DNA of 64,000 nt from Bacteroides neonati (GTDB taxonomy: Bacteria; Bacteroidota; Bacteroidia; Bacteroidales; Bacteroidaceae). Where the stretch lies: contig NZ_HG726024.1 in the NCBI RefSeq assembly GCF_000499785.1, positions 1 through 64,000 on the forward strand, written 5' to 3'. Shown piece by piece: positions 1 to 6,821 of the stretch; position 1 is the stretch's first letter; each line of letters begins with the position of its first letter. The notes under the pieces were generated by a model. The model was not told the origin of the DNA. It searched no databases and saw only the letters and a program-made list of their open reading frames with translations. A program made the position numbers and the translations under genes.

Positions 1-254
1 AAATCAAAGTAACGGCAATTGATCGCACTACTAACGAGTTCGATCTATCACAAGAGTTAGCCAATGACATTTACAACAACACGCAAGACGTTGGAGAGTT
101 GGAACTTGCTCGTAATCTGTACAATCAAGGGGAGATTGAAGTAGACGCGGCAAAGGCTGTGATACTAAACAAGTACATCCGAAAGGATTTTAAGGCATTT
201 ATCACAGAAGCGGTTTGCCCCATGCTAGACAATATTATTAACTCTAAAAAATAA
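1..254 (+). CDS. Hypothetical phage protein, 3' part only
   Basis: An open frame enters from the left edge (first full codon at position 3) and stops at TAA 252-254, giving the last 83 residues of a protein. They are hydrophilic and helical in character, with no signal peptide, membrane segment or motif that I recognise. The stop lies four bases before the next gene, so the two are probably co-transcribed with the lysis genes downstream. I assign it to the prophage from context only. Confidence 0.6.
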   Translation, partial: IKVTAIDRTTNEFDLSQELANDIYNNTQDVGELELARNLYNQGEIEVDAAKAVILNKYIRKDFKAFITEAVCPMLDNIINSKK

Positions 255-258
255 CATC

Positions 259-591
259 ATGTTAGTAGAAACATCAAGAACCACAGAGGTAAGAGGAGAA
301 GTAATCACAGATGGCTATCGCTACGAGGTAACTTATTCATTGAATGGCAAGGAGCTTACACGGATTCACTGTAATGTGAATAAGAAGGTATCGGAAGAGG
401 TCGAGACACCGGAAGGAAAGCAGACCGTTGAAAGTCAGCAGTATGTCGGTATCATGTTCAAAGAATCGGGTAACAAGCAGATCAGCTTGCAAGAGGGCGA
501 AGAGATCGCTCCGCACGTCGTAGTGTTTGAGCAGGTACTTTCCGAGGTATCAACGTTGTTGAATCCTGTGCCAGCTAAAACAACGAAGTAA
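259..591 (+). CDS. Hypothetical phage protein (110 aa)
   Basis: A 110-residue soluble protein starting at ATG 259, four bases after the preceding stop. The first half has alternating polar and hydrophobic residues suggestive of beta strands, followed by an acidic stretch rich in Glu and Val. I see no signal peptide, membrane segment or catalytic motif and do not recognise the family. Tight spacing to the gene before it and its place ahead of the lysis cassette make it part of the late prophage operon. Confidence 0.65.
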   Translation: MLVETSRTTEVRGEVITDGYRYEVTYSLNGKELTRIHCNVNKKVSEEVETPEGKQTVESQQYVGIMFKESGNKQISLQEGEEIAPHVVVFEQVLSEVSTLLNPVPAKTTK

Positions 592-632
592 TAACCGCCA
601 CATCTTAACGGGTGTGGCAAAAACTAAAATCC

Positions 633-953
633 ATGAAAATCATTAGAAACAGAGTAATCCCTTTCCCTGGATATAAGGCTATCAACCTTTTCGGAGTTCT
701 ATTCGTCAGAGGGAACGCTAAGATTGACGAAAAGACAATTACCCATGAGAGTATTCATACGAAACAAATGAGAGAGATGCTTTATATCTTCTTCTACTTG
801 TGGTACGTATTAGAATGGATTGTACGGCTATTCATGGAAGGTAATGCGTATCGGAATATCTCATTCGAGAGAGAAGCTTATGACAATGAGAAGGATGCGG
901 GTTACTTAGAAAGACGTAGCTTCTTTTCGTGGGTTGAGTATCTGAGCAAGTAA
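633..953 (+). CDS. Small phage protein with HExxH metallopeptidase-like motif
   Basis: A 106-residue protein. The frame is open from a GTG at 612, but ATG 633 begins a conventional protein (MKIIRN) and is preferred. Residues 38-42 read HESIH, the HExxH zinc-peptidase signature. They are followed by an aromatic, hydrophobic helix at about 49-68 and a second acidic patch (FEREAYDNE, 78-86) that could supply a third metal ligand. It sits directly ahead of the holin and endolysin genes, so a role in host lysis or wall modification is possible, but the family is uncharacterised to my knowledge. The motif alone does not prove peptidase activity. Confidence 0.7.
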   Translation: MKIIRNRVIPFPGYKAINLFGVLFVRGNAKIDEKTITHESIHTKQMREMLYIFFYLWYVLEWIVRLFMEGNAYRNISFEREAYDNEKDAGYLERRSFFSWVEYLSK

Positions 954-961
954 ACGAAAAA

Positions 962-993
962 CCGCCCGACCTATCACAGACCGGGCGGAGTTT
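962..993 (+). terminator. Hairpin terminator after the HExxH gene
   Basis: CCGCCCG (962-968) pairs with CGGGCGG (982-988) around a 13-base loop and is followed by a short T-containing stretch. It lies just after the stop at 953 and probably ends or attenuates the upstream transcript before the holin gene. Confidence 0.6.
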
Positions 994-1097
994 CCACTAA
1001 CTTAAATATAGCTACGTAATGAATTTATGACTAATTAATTCTTTGCAAAGATAGGGCATTGATTATCTGTACACAATCGCTTTATGTAGGTATAGTT

Positions 1098-1105
1098 TAA
1101 GTTTG
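1098..1105 (+). promoter_or_regulatory. Candidate -7 box for the lysis cassette
   Basis: TAAGTTTG matches the Bacteroides TAnnTTTG box and lies about 40 bases before the holin start, downstream of the hairpin at 962-993. I found no convincing TTTG at the expected -33 position, so this is tentative. Confidence 0.35.
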
Positions 1106-1143
1106 GGTAATTATAACAAGGTATAATCGTAAATAAAGAGTAA

Positions 1144-1578
1144 ATGGATGAAAGGAATGTGATTGGAGGTATTACTACCGCTGCATTAAGCGGTTGTATT
1201 GAGTTCTTGGAGCCGCTTCGGTGGTTCTTCTTATTGGGGTTAATTCTCATCCTTGCCGACCTACGGTTCGGGATTAGTGCGGCCAAGATTCGCAAGGAGC
1301 AGGTCCGCACGTCACGGGCTATCAGAAGAACTATAAACAAGATTATTGATTATCTGTGTTGGATTTTCACGGCCGGAGCATTGGGGGCAACGTTCGGTGT
1401 CTCTTTTGGCATCACCACATTGCCGGCACTGGTGATGCTCGTTGTATACGGCATAGAGATCAACTCTTGCTTCGCTAATTACTTTGAAGCGAAGGGGAAA
1501 AAGATCAAGGTAAATATATTCAAGTTCTTCGCTAAGAAGAGCGATATCATTGAAGTAGAAGAGGAGGAGACAAAATGA
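1144..1578 (+). CDS. Phage holin family protein
   Basis: A 144-residue membrane protein with an N-terminal hydrophobic helix (about residues 26-42), a basic loop rich in Arg and Lys (about 45-66), and a long hydrophobic stretch (about 68-108) that would form two more helices. The tail is charged and ends in a run of Glu. Size, topology and position immediately before an M15 endolysin fit the holin family common in Bacteroides phages. It would form the membrane lesion that times lysis. The stop overlaps the endolysin start by four bases (ATGA), suggesting translational coupling. Confidence 0.8.
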   Translation: MDERNVIGGITTAALSGCIEFLEPLRWFFLLGLILILADLRFGISAAKIRKEQVRTSRAIRRTINKIIDYLCWIFTAGALGATFGVSFGITTLPALVMLVVYGIEINSCFANYFEAKGKKIKVNIFKFFAKKSDIIEVEEEETK

Positions 1579-1970
1579 AGTACTTTACTATTGAAGAGCT
1601 TACACGCAGCAGTGTTGCTCAGACAAGGAGAATTGAGAATAAGCCGGATGCCGGTCAGCAATCGGCATTAGTTGACTTGATCGAGAATGTTCTTGACCCA
1701 CTTCGGGAGAAGTTCGGAAAACCGATCTTGGTTAGCTCCGGTTTCCGTTCAAAAGACTTAAACCGCGCTGTCGGTGGTGTCGCTACCTCCCAACACATGA
1801 AAGGAGAGGCAGCCGATATCTATACCGGAACAAAGGAAGGTAACAAGGCGTTATTTGATATTATACGTAAGGAGCTGCCTTTTGACCAGGTAATTGACGA
1901 GAAAGACTTTAGCTGGGTACACGTGAGTTATAAGAAGAGTGGTAACAGGAAACAGACGCTGAAACTATGA
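1575..1970 (+). CDS. Endolysin, M15-family D-Ala-D-Ala carboxypeptidase-like
   Basis: A 131-residue peptidoglycan peptidase of the M15_3 type. The signature is clear: SSGFRS (54-59), the zinc-binding H74 and D81 in HMKGEAAD, and the third ligand H116 in WVHVSY. It would cut peptide cross-links of the host wall at the end of the phage cycle. There is no signal peptide, so it depends on the holin encoded upstream, with whose gene it overlaps by four bases. Its own stop overlaps the next start by four bases. Length is normal for this single-domain family. Confidence 0.88.
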   Translation: MKYFTIEELTRSSVAQTRRIENKPDAGQQSALVDLIENVLDPLREKFGKPILVSSGFRSKDLNRAVGGVATSQHMKGEAADIYTGTKEGNKALFDIIRKELPFDQVIDEKDFSWVHVSYKKSGNRKQTLKL

Positions 1971-2569
1971 AGAAGTATTTGATTATTGCGATAGCATTCA
2001 TCGCATTGTTGGGGTGGATTAGTTCCCTGCTCAGTCAGAACCGAAAGCTACAAGCAGAAGACGAACGGAAGTCTGGGAATATCGAAACACTCATGGATAG
2101 CGTAAAGCACTACAAGGTAGCCATCAAGCATGGAGATAGCCTATTGATGGTAAACGCTGCCTCTGTATCTGCATTGAACCTCACTATTGATGAATTCAAG
2201 AGGTATCGGGCCGATGATGCGAAGCTCATCAAGGAGTTAGGAATCAAAAACAAGTATCTGGAGTCAATTACCAAGGTATCTACTGAAACCAAAGACACCA
2301 TACCCAAAGAGGCTTGGAAGCCGTCGAAAGAGCTAACCGACTGCTTGGAATACTCTGACCAATGGGCAACGGTTACAGCCTGTTTCAAGGACTCTACTGT
2401 AATGTATGCTACTCGTGATAGCTTGGCTTTAGCTGTTCACAGAATACCGAAGAAACGCTTCCTTTGGTGGACGTGGGGAACGAAAGGGTATAAGGTGGAG
2501 ATAGTCAACTTTAATCCGAGGTCTGAAATCAAATACAGTGAGTTTATAAAAATATACAAAAATGAATAA
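1967..2569 (+). CDS. Phage membrane-anchored coiled-coil protein (DUF6549-like), possible spanin
   Basis: A 200-residue protein with one N-terminal hydrophobic helix (about residues 4-22), then a charged, probably coiled-coil segment to about residue 95, then a tail with two Cys and a Trp-rich KRFLWWTWG stretch. It overlaps the endolysin gene by four bases. The arrangement resembles DUF6549 proteins of Bacteroides phage lysis cassettes. Position and topology parallel Rz-type spanins, which act on the outer membrane, but that is inference from layout and not from sequence similarity. Confidence 0.7.
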   Translation: MKKYLIIAIAFIALLGWISSLLSQNRKLQAEDERKSGNIETLMDSVKHYKVAIKHGDSLLMVNAASVSALNLTIDEFKRYRADDAKLIKELGIKNKYLESITKVSTETKDTIPKEAWKPSKELTDCLEYSDQWATVTACFKDSTVMYATRDSLALAVHRIPKKRFLWWTWGTKGYKVEIVNFNPRSEIKYSEFIKIYKNE

Positions 2570-2711
2570 GAAGCGAAGAATAAAGAAACTGATTCCCCAA
2601 AAGTTTGGCGTTTCATGCGAAGGAATAATTCTATTCCCTTGCAAAATTGAGCTTGAAGGTACTGTAACGTTCGCAAAATTAGAGCAACCGAATCATGTCA
2701 ATAAGAAATGA
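2562..2711 (+). CDS. Possible small phage protein (49 aa)
   Basis: ATG 2562 overlaps the end of the preceding gene by eight bases and opens 49 codons to TGA 2709-2711. The product begins with a very basic stretch (MNKKRRIKK) followed by a beta-like segment with two Cys. The chained overlap with the lysis genes supports translation. Against it, its last 33 bases overlap the 3' end of the convergent protease gene and I know no homologue. Confidence 0.4.
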   Translation: MNKKRRIKKLIPQKFGVSCEGIILFPCKIELEGTVTFAKLEQPNHVNKK

Positions 2712-3425
2712 TATAGGTGTGATGTTAAAGATGCTTCCAATCTTATTATTTGGTAACTGCTGGTCAATTCTACCACTTGTTGCAATACCACACAAGAGCC
2801 CTGTTTCTTTTTGCAGAACAGGGCCTCCACTTATTCCCTCGATATTAGATAGATCGCTTTCCGTATATGTTAGCTGAATTGATTTGCTATCATACGAAAT
2901 GATACCTTCGGTGTTTTGAGGCGAAAATGATTCTTCTCCCATAATCCAATTAGTTGCTGTACTATGAATAACTGTTACTGGAACTGGCATAATGGGATTG
3001 TTCTCCGATAAGTATTTTGAAGTAACACAACCTGGGTATCCGTAAGATATTAGCTTGTCTCCTGTAGATGCATTCGTGGTTTCTTCCAGTGAATCTAAAT
3101 CTATCGTGTTAATTCCATTAGTACATAGCACTGATGAAGAATACTCAGGCAGATTCATTAAACACATATCAATATATGGCTCATTCAAGTTGTAATATAC
3201 TGGTTCCGACAATAAGAGTGCAGTTGGAATGGTAAGTGTTCTCTTAGGGTTGGGTATTACGAACTTCACATCGTGCTTGCGCATATTCATTACAACGTGC
3301 CTACAAGTAACAACGTATGCTTTGCCTTTTATCGAAATTAAGAACCCTGTCCCGTGTATTGTGAAATGACCAACTTCTTTTTGGGAGCCCATTATCACTA
3401 TGTATTTCTCTATATTGTGTATCAT
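2679..3425 (-). CDS. Trypsin-like serine peptidase
   Basis: A 248-residue S1-type peptidase (start ATG 3425; a TTG six bases upstream is less likely). The catalytic triad is visible: H43 in TCRHVV, D86 in YIDMCLM and S199 in ISGGPV. An early GTGFLI strand is typical of the chymotrypsin fold. There is no signal peptide or PDZ domain, so it should act in the cytoplasm. It is transcribed against the lysis cassette, with its own -7 box (TATCTTTG, complement of 3446-3453). Such isolated, oppositely oriented genes in prophages are often lysogenic-conversion or superinfection genes; the role here is unknown. Confidence 0.8.
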   Translation of the reverse strand: MIHNIEKYIVIMGSQKEVGHFTIHGTGFLISIKGKAYVVTCRHVVMNMRKHDVKFVIPNPKRTLTIPTALLLSEPVYYNLNEPYIDMCLMNLPEYSSSVLCTNGINTIDLDSLEETTNASTGDKLISYGYPGCVTSKYLSENNPIMPVPVTVIHSTATNWIMGEESFSPQNTEGIISYDSKSIQLTYTESDLSNIEGISGGPVLQKETGLLCGIATSGRIDQQLPNNKIGSIFNITPISFLIDMIRLL

Positions 3426-3445
3426 ATTCAATTCTTGTTAATGTG

Positions 3446-3453
3446 CAAAGATA
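3446..3453 (-). promoter_or_regulatory. -7 box for the prophage protease gene
   Basis: The reverse strand reads TATCTTTG, a full match to TAnnTTTG, 20 bases before the protease ATG. This spacing supports the ATG at 3425 as the start. Confidence 0.5.
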
Positions 3454-3615
3454 AATATTGTTATTTGATGGCTGGTGTATAGGTGGAGAAATAAATAATT
3501 TCTATCGAAATTAATATGTAGAAAATGATATAGCATGCTTCGTTATATATTTGACCACAAAAGTAAACATAAATAGATTATATAGTCTAAAAATATCACT
3601 TTTGCAAAAAGTAAG

Positions 3616-3716
3616 TCTATGGTTGATAGTATAAGTGCCACCCATATACGTAGCTTTTCTGGTAATAAGGAGACGCTTTTATAAAGTTGTCGGACAACTC
3701 TGTGGTTGATAGCATA
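3616..3716. repeat. Direct repeat pair and palindrome before the antirepressor gene
   Basis: An 18-base sequence TCTATGGTTGATAGTATA at 3616-3633 recurs with two changes at 3699-3716. Immediately before the second copy lies the inverted repeat GTTGTC-G-GACAAC (3686-3698). The block ends 18 bases before the antirepressor start, so the repeats and palindrome are candidate binding sites for the phage repressor. Confidence 0.5.
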
Positions 3717-3734
3717 ACATTAAAATTATAGGAT

Positions 3735-4358
3735 ATGAACGAACTTATCAAAATTACTGAGAGAGATGGACAGAAAGCTGTAAGTGCAAGGGAGCTTCAT
3801 TTTTTCCTTGAAAGCAAACAAGACTTTTCAACATGGATGAAAAACCGTATTGAAAAATATGGATTGATTGAAAAAGTGGACTTTGAAGTTTTCCACAATT
3901 TTATGGAAAACCCAAAAGGTGGTAGACCACTAACTGAATACGCATTGACCGTTGATACCGCCAAGGAACTCTCAATGGTCGAGGGCAATGACAAGGGCAA
4001 ACAAGCTCGGAAGTACTTTATTAAGATGGAAGAGATAGCAAGGAAAGGTGCTTTGGCTGTCCCCGACTTTTCTAATCCGGCAGAAGCTGCCCGAGCATGG
4101 GCAGACGAATATGAAAGGAGAACAAAAGCAAACCTTCTTCTCGAAGAAAAATCAAAGCAGCTTGATGAATCGAAAGAATGGTTCTCTATAAAAAGATGGG
4201 CAAAAGATCACAGGTTAAACTGGAGGAGTATAAATTGGAGAAAAATGAAAGCTATCTCTAGCGAACTGGGATACCAAGTTAAGAAGATCTTTGATGCAAA
4301 CTATGGAGAAGTGAATATTTATCATAAGGATGTATTTGAGGTGTATTTCTCACATTAA
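3735..4358 (+). CDS. Phage antirepressor (AntA/AntB domain)
   Basis: A 207-residue protein. Residues about 1-75 form an AntA/AntB antirepressor domain with the typical order ARELH, then FSTWMKNRIEKYGL, then GRPLTEYALT and the TAKELSMVE helix. The C-terminal part (about 135-207) is basic and Trp-rich (RWAKDHRLNWRSINWRK), resembling a KilA-C type DNA-binding tail. Antirepressors bind or replace the lysogeny repressor and favour induction. No repressor gene is visible nearby, so its partner must lie outside the window. It is followed by a strong terminator. Confidence 0.82.
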   Translation: MNELIKITERDGQKAVSARELHFFLESKQDFSTWMKNRIEKYGLIEKVDFEVFHNFMENPKGGRPLTEYALTVDTAKELSMVEGNDKGKQARKYFIKMEEIARKGALAVPDFSNPAEAARAWADEYERRTKANLLLEEKSKQLDESKEWFSIKRWAKDHRLNWRSINWRKMKAISSELGYQVKKIFDANYGEVNIYHKDVFEVYFSH

Positions 4359-4374
4359 GTTTCTCATATCTTTC

Positions 4375-4400
4375 GCCCCGTCTACCAACGGGGCTTTCTT
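4375..4400 (+). terminator. Terminator of the antirepressor gene
   Basis: GCCCCG (4375-4380) pairs with CGGGGC (4389-4394) and a T-rich tail follows, 17 bases after the antirepressor stop. Confidence 0.75.
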
Positions 4401-4403
4401 CTG

Positions 4404-4690
4404 TCCTGCTCCTTTCGAGAGTGGGGCTTTTTTCTTTTCTGAAGAACGTGAAAATGGTTTAGGGAAAAATTCCCCTAAAATTGATAATCAAGTAGTTGAG
4501 AAGTCTAAAGTGAAAGGGAAAGTGGGCTTTGGATTTATTCAATGAAATAACTCAGAAAAGGAATATCCGAACTAAATGTAGATTATAATAGCTTAAAGCG
4601 TTTTGCCCAATTCAGAATAAATAGTACCTTCTCATTGTAGAAGTTTGTTTAATGCAAACGGGCTCTGCTCCTTGGGGAGTGGGGCCTTTA
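4404..4690. repeat. Duplicated terminator-like element
   Basis: The sequence around CTGCTCCTTTCGAGAGTGGGG (4407-4427) followed by a T-run is repeated in variant form, CTGCTCCTTGGGGAGTGGGG, at 4665-4684, also followed by T-rich sequence. Both form short hairpins (GCTCC with GGGGC). The two copies are about 260 bases apart and bracket otherwise non-coding sequence, which suggests a duplication in the non-coding end of the prophage. Confidence 0.5.
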
Positions 4691-4813
4691 TTCTTTCATC
4701 GTCGAAAATGCAGGTGAATCCCCTTTGATTTCTTCCGAAACGGGAATTCCCGTAACGGACTCGTTTAATGTTTTAGTCGCCATCCCGGACGCAAATCCCA
4801 TCACATAGCCCAT
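4688..4813 (-). CDS. Possible small phage protein (41 aa)
   Basis: On the reverse strand ATG 4813 opens 41 codons to TAA 4690-4688 (MGYVMGFASGMATKT...). It overlaps the end of the next small frame (4801-4950) by 13 bases, a coupling typical of real phage genes. The composition looks protein-like, but I have no homologue to support it. Confidence 0.3.
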   Translation of the reverse strand: MGYVMGFASGMATKTLNESVTGIPVSEEIKGDSPAFSTMKE

Positions 4814-4950
4814 CTTGTACCCCCTCTAAGCAGTGTCGCCAAAATACCGGCTCCCTGGAGTAATTCCCCTGTGGTAACACATCCGTTTTGTTCCAATATG
4901 CCGATGTGAAATGATGTGGTATATCGTGTTAATTTTTGTATCCATAGCAA
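4801..4950 (-). CDS. Possible small phage protein (49 aa, TTG start) or gene remnant
   Basis: A reverse-strand frame runs from a TTG at 4950 to TGA 4803-4801. It encodes a helical-looking sequence containing TSFHIGILEQNG and GELLQGAGILATLLRGG. The regular hydrophobic pattern looks coding and not random. No ATG exists in this frame; an ATG at 4945 is in a different frame, so this may be a decayed gene. It lies between the antirepressor and integrase genes. Confidence 0.3.
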   Translation of the reverse strand: MLWIQKLTRYTTSFHIGILEQNGCVTTGELLQGAGILATLLRGGTRWAM

Positions 4951-5059
4951 ATAACTGACTATTCCACTACTTTAGATAGATAAAAACCCTGTTTTGCATC
5001 CAAAAATTGACTAATCGATAGAGCAGGGTTAATGGATTGCTTGCTTAATGGAAAATATG

Positions 5060-5091
5060 AAGGCTACTGTATAGTGCAGTAGCCTTCTTTT
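5060..5091. terminator. Strong terminator downstream of the integrase
   Basis: AAGGCTACTG (5060-5069) pairs perfectly with CAGTAGCCTT (5077-5086) around a 7-base loop and is followed by CTTTT. On the reverse strand, which carries the integrase, the hairpin sits just after the integrase stop, though the T-run there is weak. Confidence 0.7.
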
Positions 5092-5094
5092 GTA

Positions 5095-6297
5095 TTACAG
5101 TTTGTATTGGTTGATATAATCGATAACCTTTCTGTTTGCTTCATCTATTTTAGCGATATTGAAGTCGATGTATATAGAGGTGACCTGACTCCCTATTTCA
5201 TGGCCAAGAGCGGCTGATATCGTTTCTTTGGGAACATCGAGCAAGGCAGCTATTGTTGCCCAAGTGTGGCGTGCCCAATAGGATGTTATTTCAGGGAAAA
5301 GTGGCTCTCTTATTTTTTTACCCCCTAATCCTTTTCTTTCGAAATCGCCCAGCTTTTGAAGGCCTCTACTTAAAGCAACCATATAATTTCTATAATTACC
5401 GTTGGTTTGCTCCATTACTTTTAATAGGTAATCATCCCCTTTATACCTGTTTATTATTTCTTCGGCTTCAGGCTCTACTTTTATAGAATACAGCCTTCCT
5501 GTTTTTTCTCGTTTATACTCTATACGCCCGTCTCTGATTTTTTTTACGTTAAATAAGTCTATACCGTTAATACCTATCAAATAGAACATAAGCATAAATA
5601 TGTCTTGATATTCTTTTTGATATTCTTCTCCTGAAAAGTCACGAAGCAAAACGAGTTGATCCGGCTTGAGTGAACGCTTTCGTGTTTCCTCTTTTTTTAT
5701 AGAGAATTTGCGAAACGGATATAGCTCTGTTTCTTCGTTATCTATTGCATAGTTGAATACAGCCCGAATATTTCGTAAATGGATAGATCTGGTATTGACC
5801 TTCATCCCAGAATCACCCATCCATTTTTCAAACGATTCCAACCATTTTTTTGTCATTGTATCAAACGCACAACTCGCATCAAATGCCATTATCTTGTTTT
5901 TTGTGCCGGTATAGGATTCAATAGTGTTCTTTTTGCTCTTAGTGGCGATAAACTCGTCTATGTAACTAATGAAGTTCCTTTCGTTATTAGAGTTGTTCTT
6001 TAGTAGCCTTTCAATTTGCTCTTTCAGGGCTTTATCACCTATTCCTTTAAGTTTCCCGGATTCATCCAAACCAAGGATGCATTTTTCAACTTTGTTTATC
6101 AAAGATCTAACAGCTACATTTTTGGTTTTATAGTTTTGCTCAAGTTTATTGTATTCGCTGCCGGTCCATGTATTAGGGGTTGCAGAATATTCAGTTCCGA
6201 TTAGAATCTGACCATTGTGTCTAATGTTTAGTTTGATGGGGAACTTACCATCTTTTTTGGGTCGCCTAGTGTCTAGGTAGAAATTAACTGTTGCCAT
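5095..6297 (-). CDS. Tyrosine-type site-specific integrase
   Basis: A 400-residue phage/ICE integrase (ATG 6297 chosen, because MATVNFYLDTR is the usual start of this family; the frame is open further upstream). An N-terminal arm-binding domain (1-85) is followed by a SAM-like core-binding domain (about 100-200) and the catalytic domain. Catalytic residues seen are R343 in YWARHTWAT, H366 in ALGHE and the nucleophile Y376 in SIYIDF. The box I region reads LIGINGIDLFNV without the usual Arg. The gene is read away from the tRNA-Glu gene 160 bases upstream, the classical layout for integration at a tRNA 3' end. Confidence 0.9.
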   Translation of the reverse strand: MATVNFYLDTRRPKKDGKFPIKLNIRHNGQILIGTEYSATPNTWTGSEYNKLEQNYKTKNVAVRSLINKVEKCILGLDESGKLKGIGDKALKEQIERLLKNNSNNERNFISYIDEFIATKSKKNTIESYTGTKNKIMAFDASCAFDTMTKKWLESFEKWMGDSGMKVNTRSIHLRNIRAVFNYAIDNEETELYPFRKFSIKKEETRKRSLKPDQLVLLRDFSGEEYQKEYQDIFMLMFYLIGINGIDLFNVKKIRDGRIEYKREKTGRLYSIKVEPEAEEIINRYKGDDYLLKVMEQTNGNYRNYMVALSRGLQKLGDFERKGLGGKKIREPLFPEITSYWARHTWATIAALLDVPKETISAALGHEIGSQVTSIYIDFNIAKIDEANRKVIDYINQYKL

Positions 6298-6310
6298 AGC
6301 TTTAGTGTTT

Positions 6311-6358
6311 AATGCAAATACAGGTGAAAATTTGCATTTGATTTGCATTACAAAGATA
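6311..6358. promoter_or_regulatory. Integrase promoter region with three copies of a 9-mer
   Basis: AATGCAAAT (6311-6319) and its complement ATTTGCATT (6330-6338 and again 6341-6349) lie just before the integrase start. The reverse strand carries TATCTTTG (6358-6351), a -7 box match. The repeated 9-mer could bind an excisionase or repressor, or serve as an integrase arm site. Confidence 0.45.
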
Positions 6359-6457
6359 ATCAATAACCACCACAAACCATCTAAAGCGGTATTAAAAATA
6401 TTAAGTCACATAAAAAAAGCAGCTACATTTGATTGTAACTGCTTGATTATTAATCTG

Positions 6458-6529
6458 TAGTGGGTACGAGAATCGAACTCGTATTACGTGCGTGAGAGGC
6501 ACGTGTCCTAACCGTTAGACGAACCCACC
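6458..6529 (-). tRNA. tRNA-Glu (CTC)
   Basis: A full cloverleaf can be drawn on the reverse strand. The acceptor stem is GGTGGGT with ACCCACT, and the anticodon arm is CGTGC-CTCTCAC-GCACG, giving anticodon CTC. The T arm contains GTTCGATTC. The 3' end is not encoded as CCA. The 3' end points towards the integrase gene, so it is the likely phage attachment site. Confidence 0.92.
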
Positions 6530-6545
6530 GAAGTTAGATTTAAAA

Positions 6546-6576
6546 AGAGCTAAGCATTTCACTTAGCTCTTTTTTA
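6546..6576. terminator. Bidirectional hairpin between the two tRNA genes
   Basis: AGAGCTAAG (6546-6554) pairs with CTTAGCTCT (6562-6570), with A-runs before and T-runs after, so it can act on either strand. It would end the tRNA-Ser transcript before tRNA-Glu. Confidence 0.75.
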
Positions 6577-6587
6577 TGAGAAATCAG

Positions 6588-6674
6588 CGGAAGCTGGGGG
6601 ATTCGAACCCCCGGTACCCTTGCGAGTACGTCAGTTTAGCAAACTGGTGGTTTCAGCCACTCACCCAAACTTCC
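6588..6674 (-). tRNA. tRNA-Ser (GCT)
   Basis: An 87-base tRNA with a long variable arm typical of class II tRNAs. The acceptor stem is GGAAGTT with AGCTTCC, the anticodon loop TTGCTAA gives GCT (serine, AGC/AGU codons), and the T loop is GTTCGAATC. CCA is not encoded. Confidence 0.92.
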
Positions 6675-6705
6675 TTGCGACCTGCATTATCTCTCAAATG
6701 CGATG

Positions 6706-6737
6706 CAAATATAGGGTGAACTTTTGAACTATGCAAA
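6706..6737 (-). promoter_or_regulatory. Promoter of tRNA-Ser
   Basis: On the reverse strand TTTG (6737-6734) is separated by exactly 20 bases from TATATTTG (6713-6706), a full match to the Bacteroides housekeeping promoter, about 32 bases before the tRNA. Confidence 0.75.
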
Positions 6738-6821
6738 TCTTTCCGCAAGATTTTTTTGAACTATTTTCTCGTATAATGCTTAACCATCTATGTTCCAAAT
6801 AATAAACGGTAAAAGTTTTTT

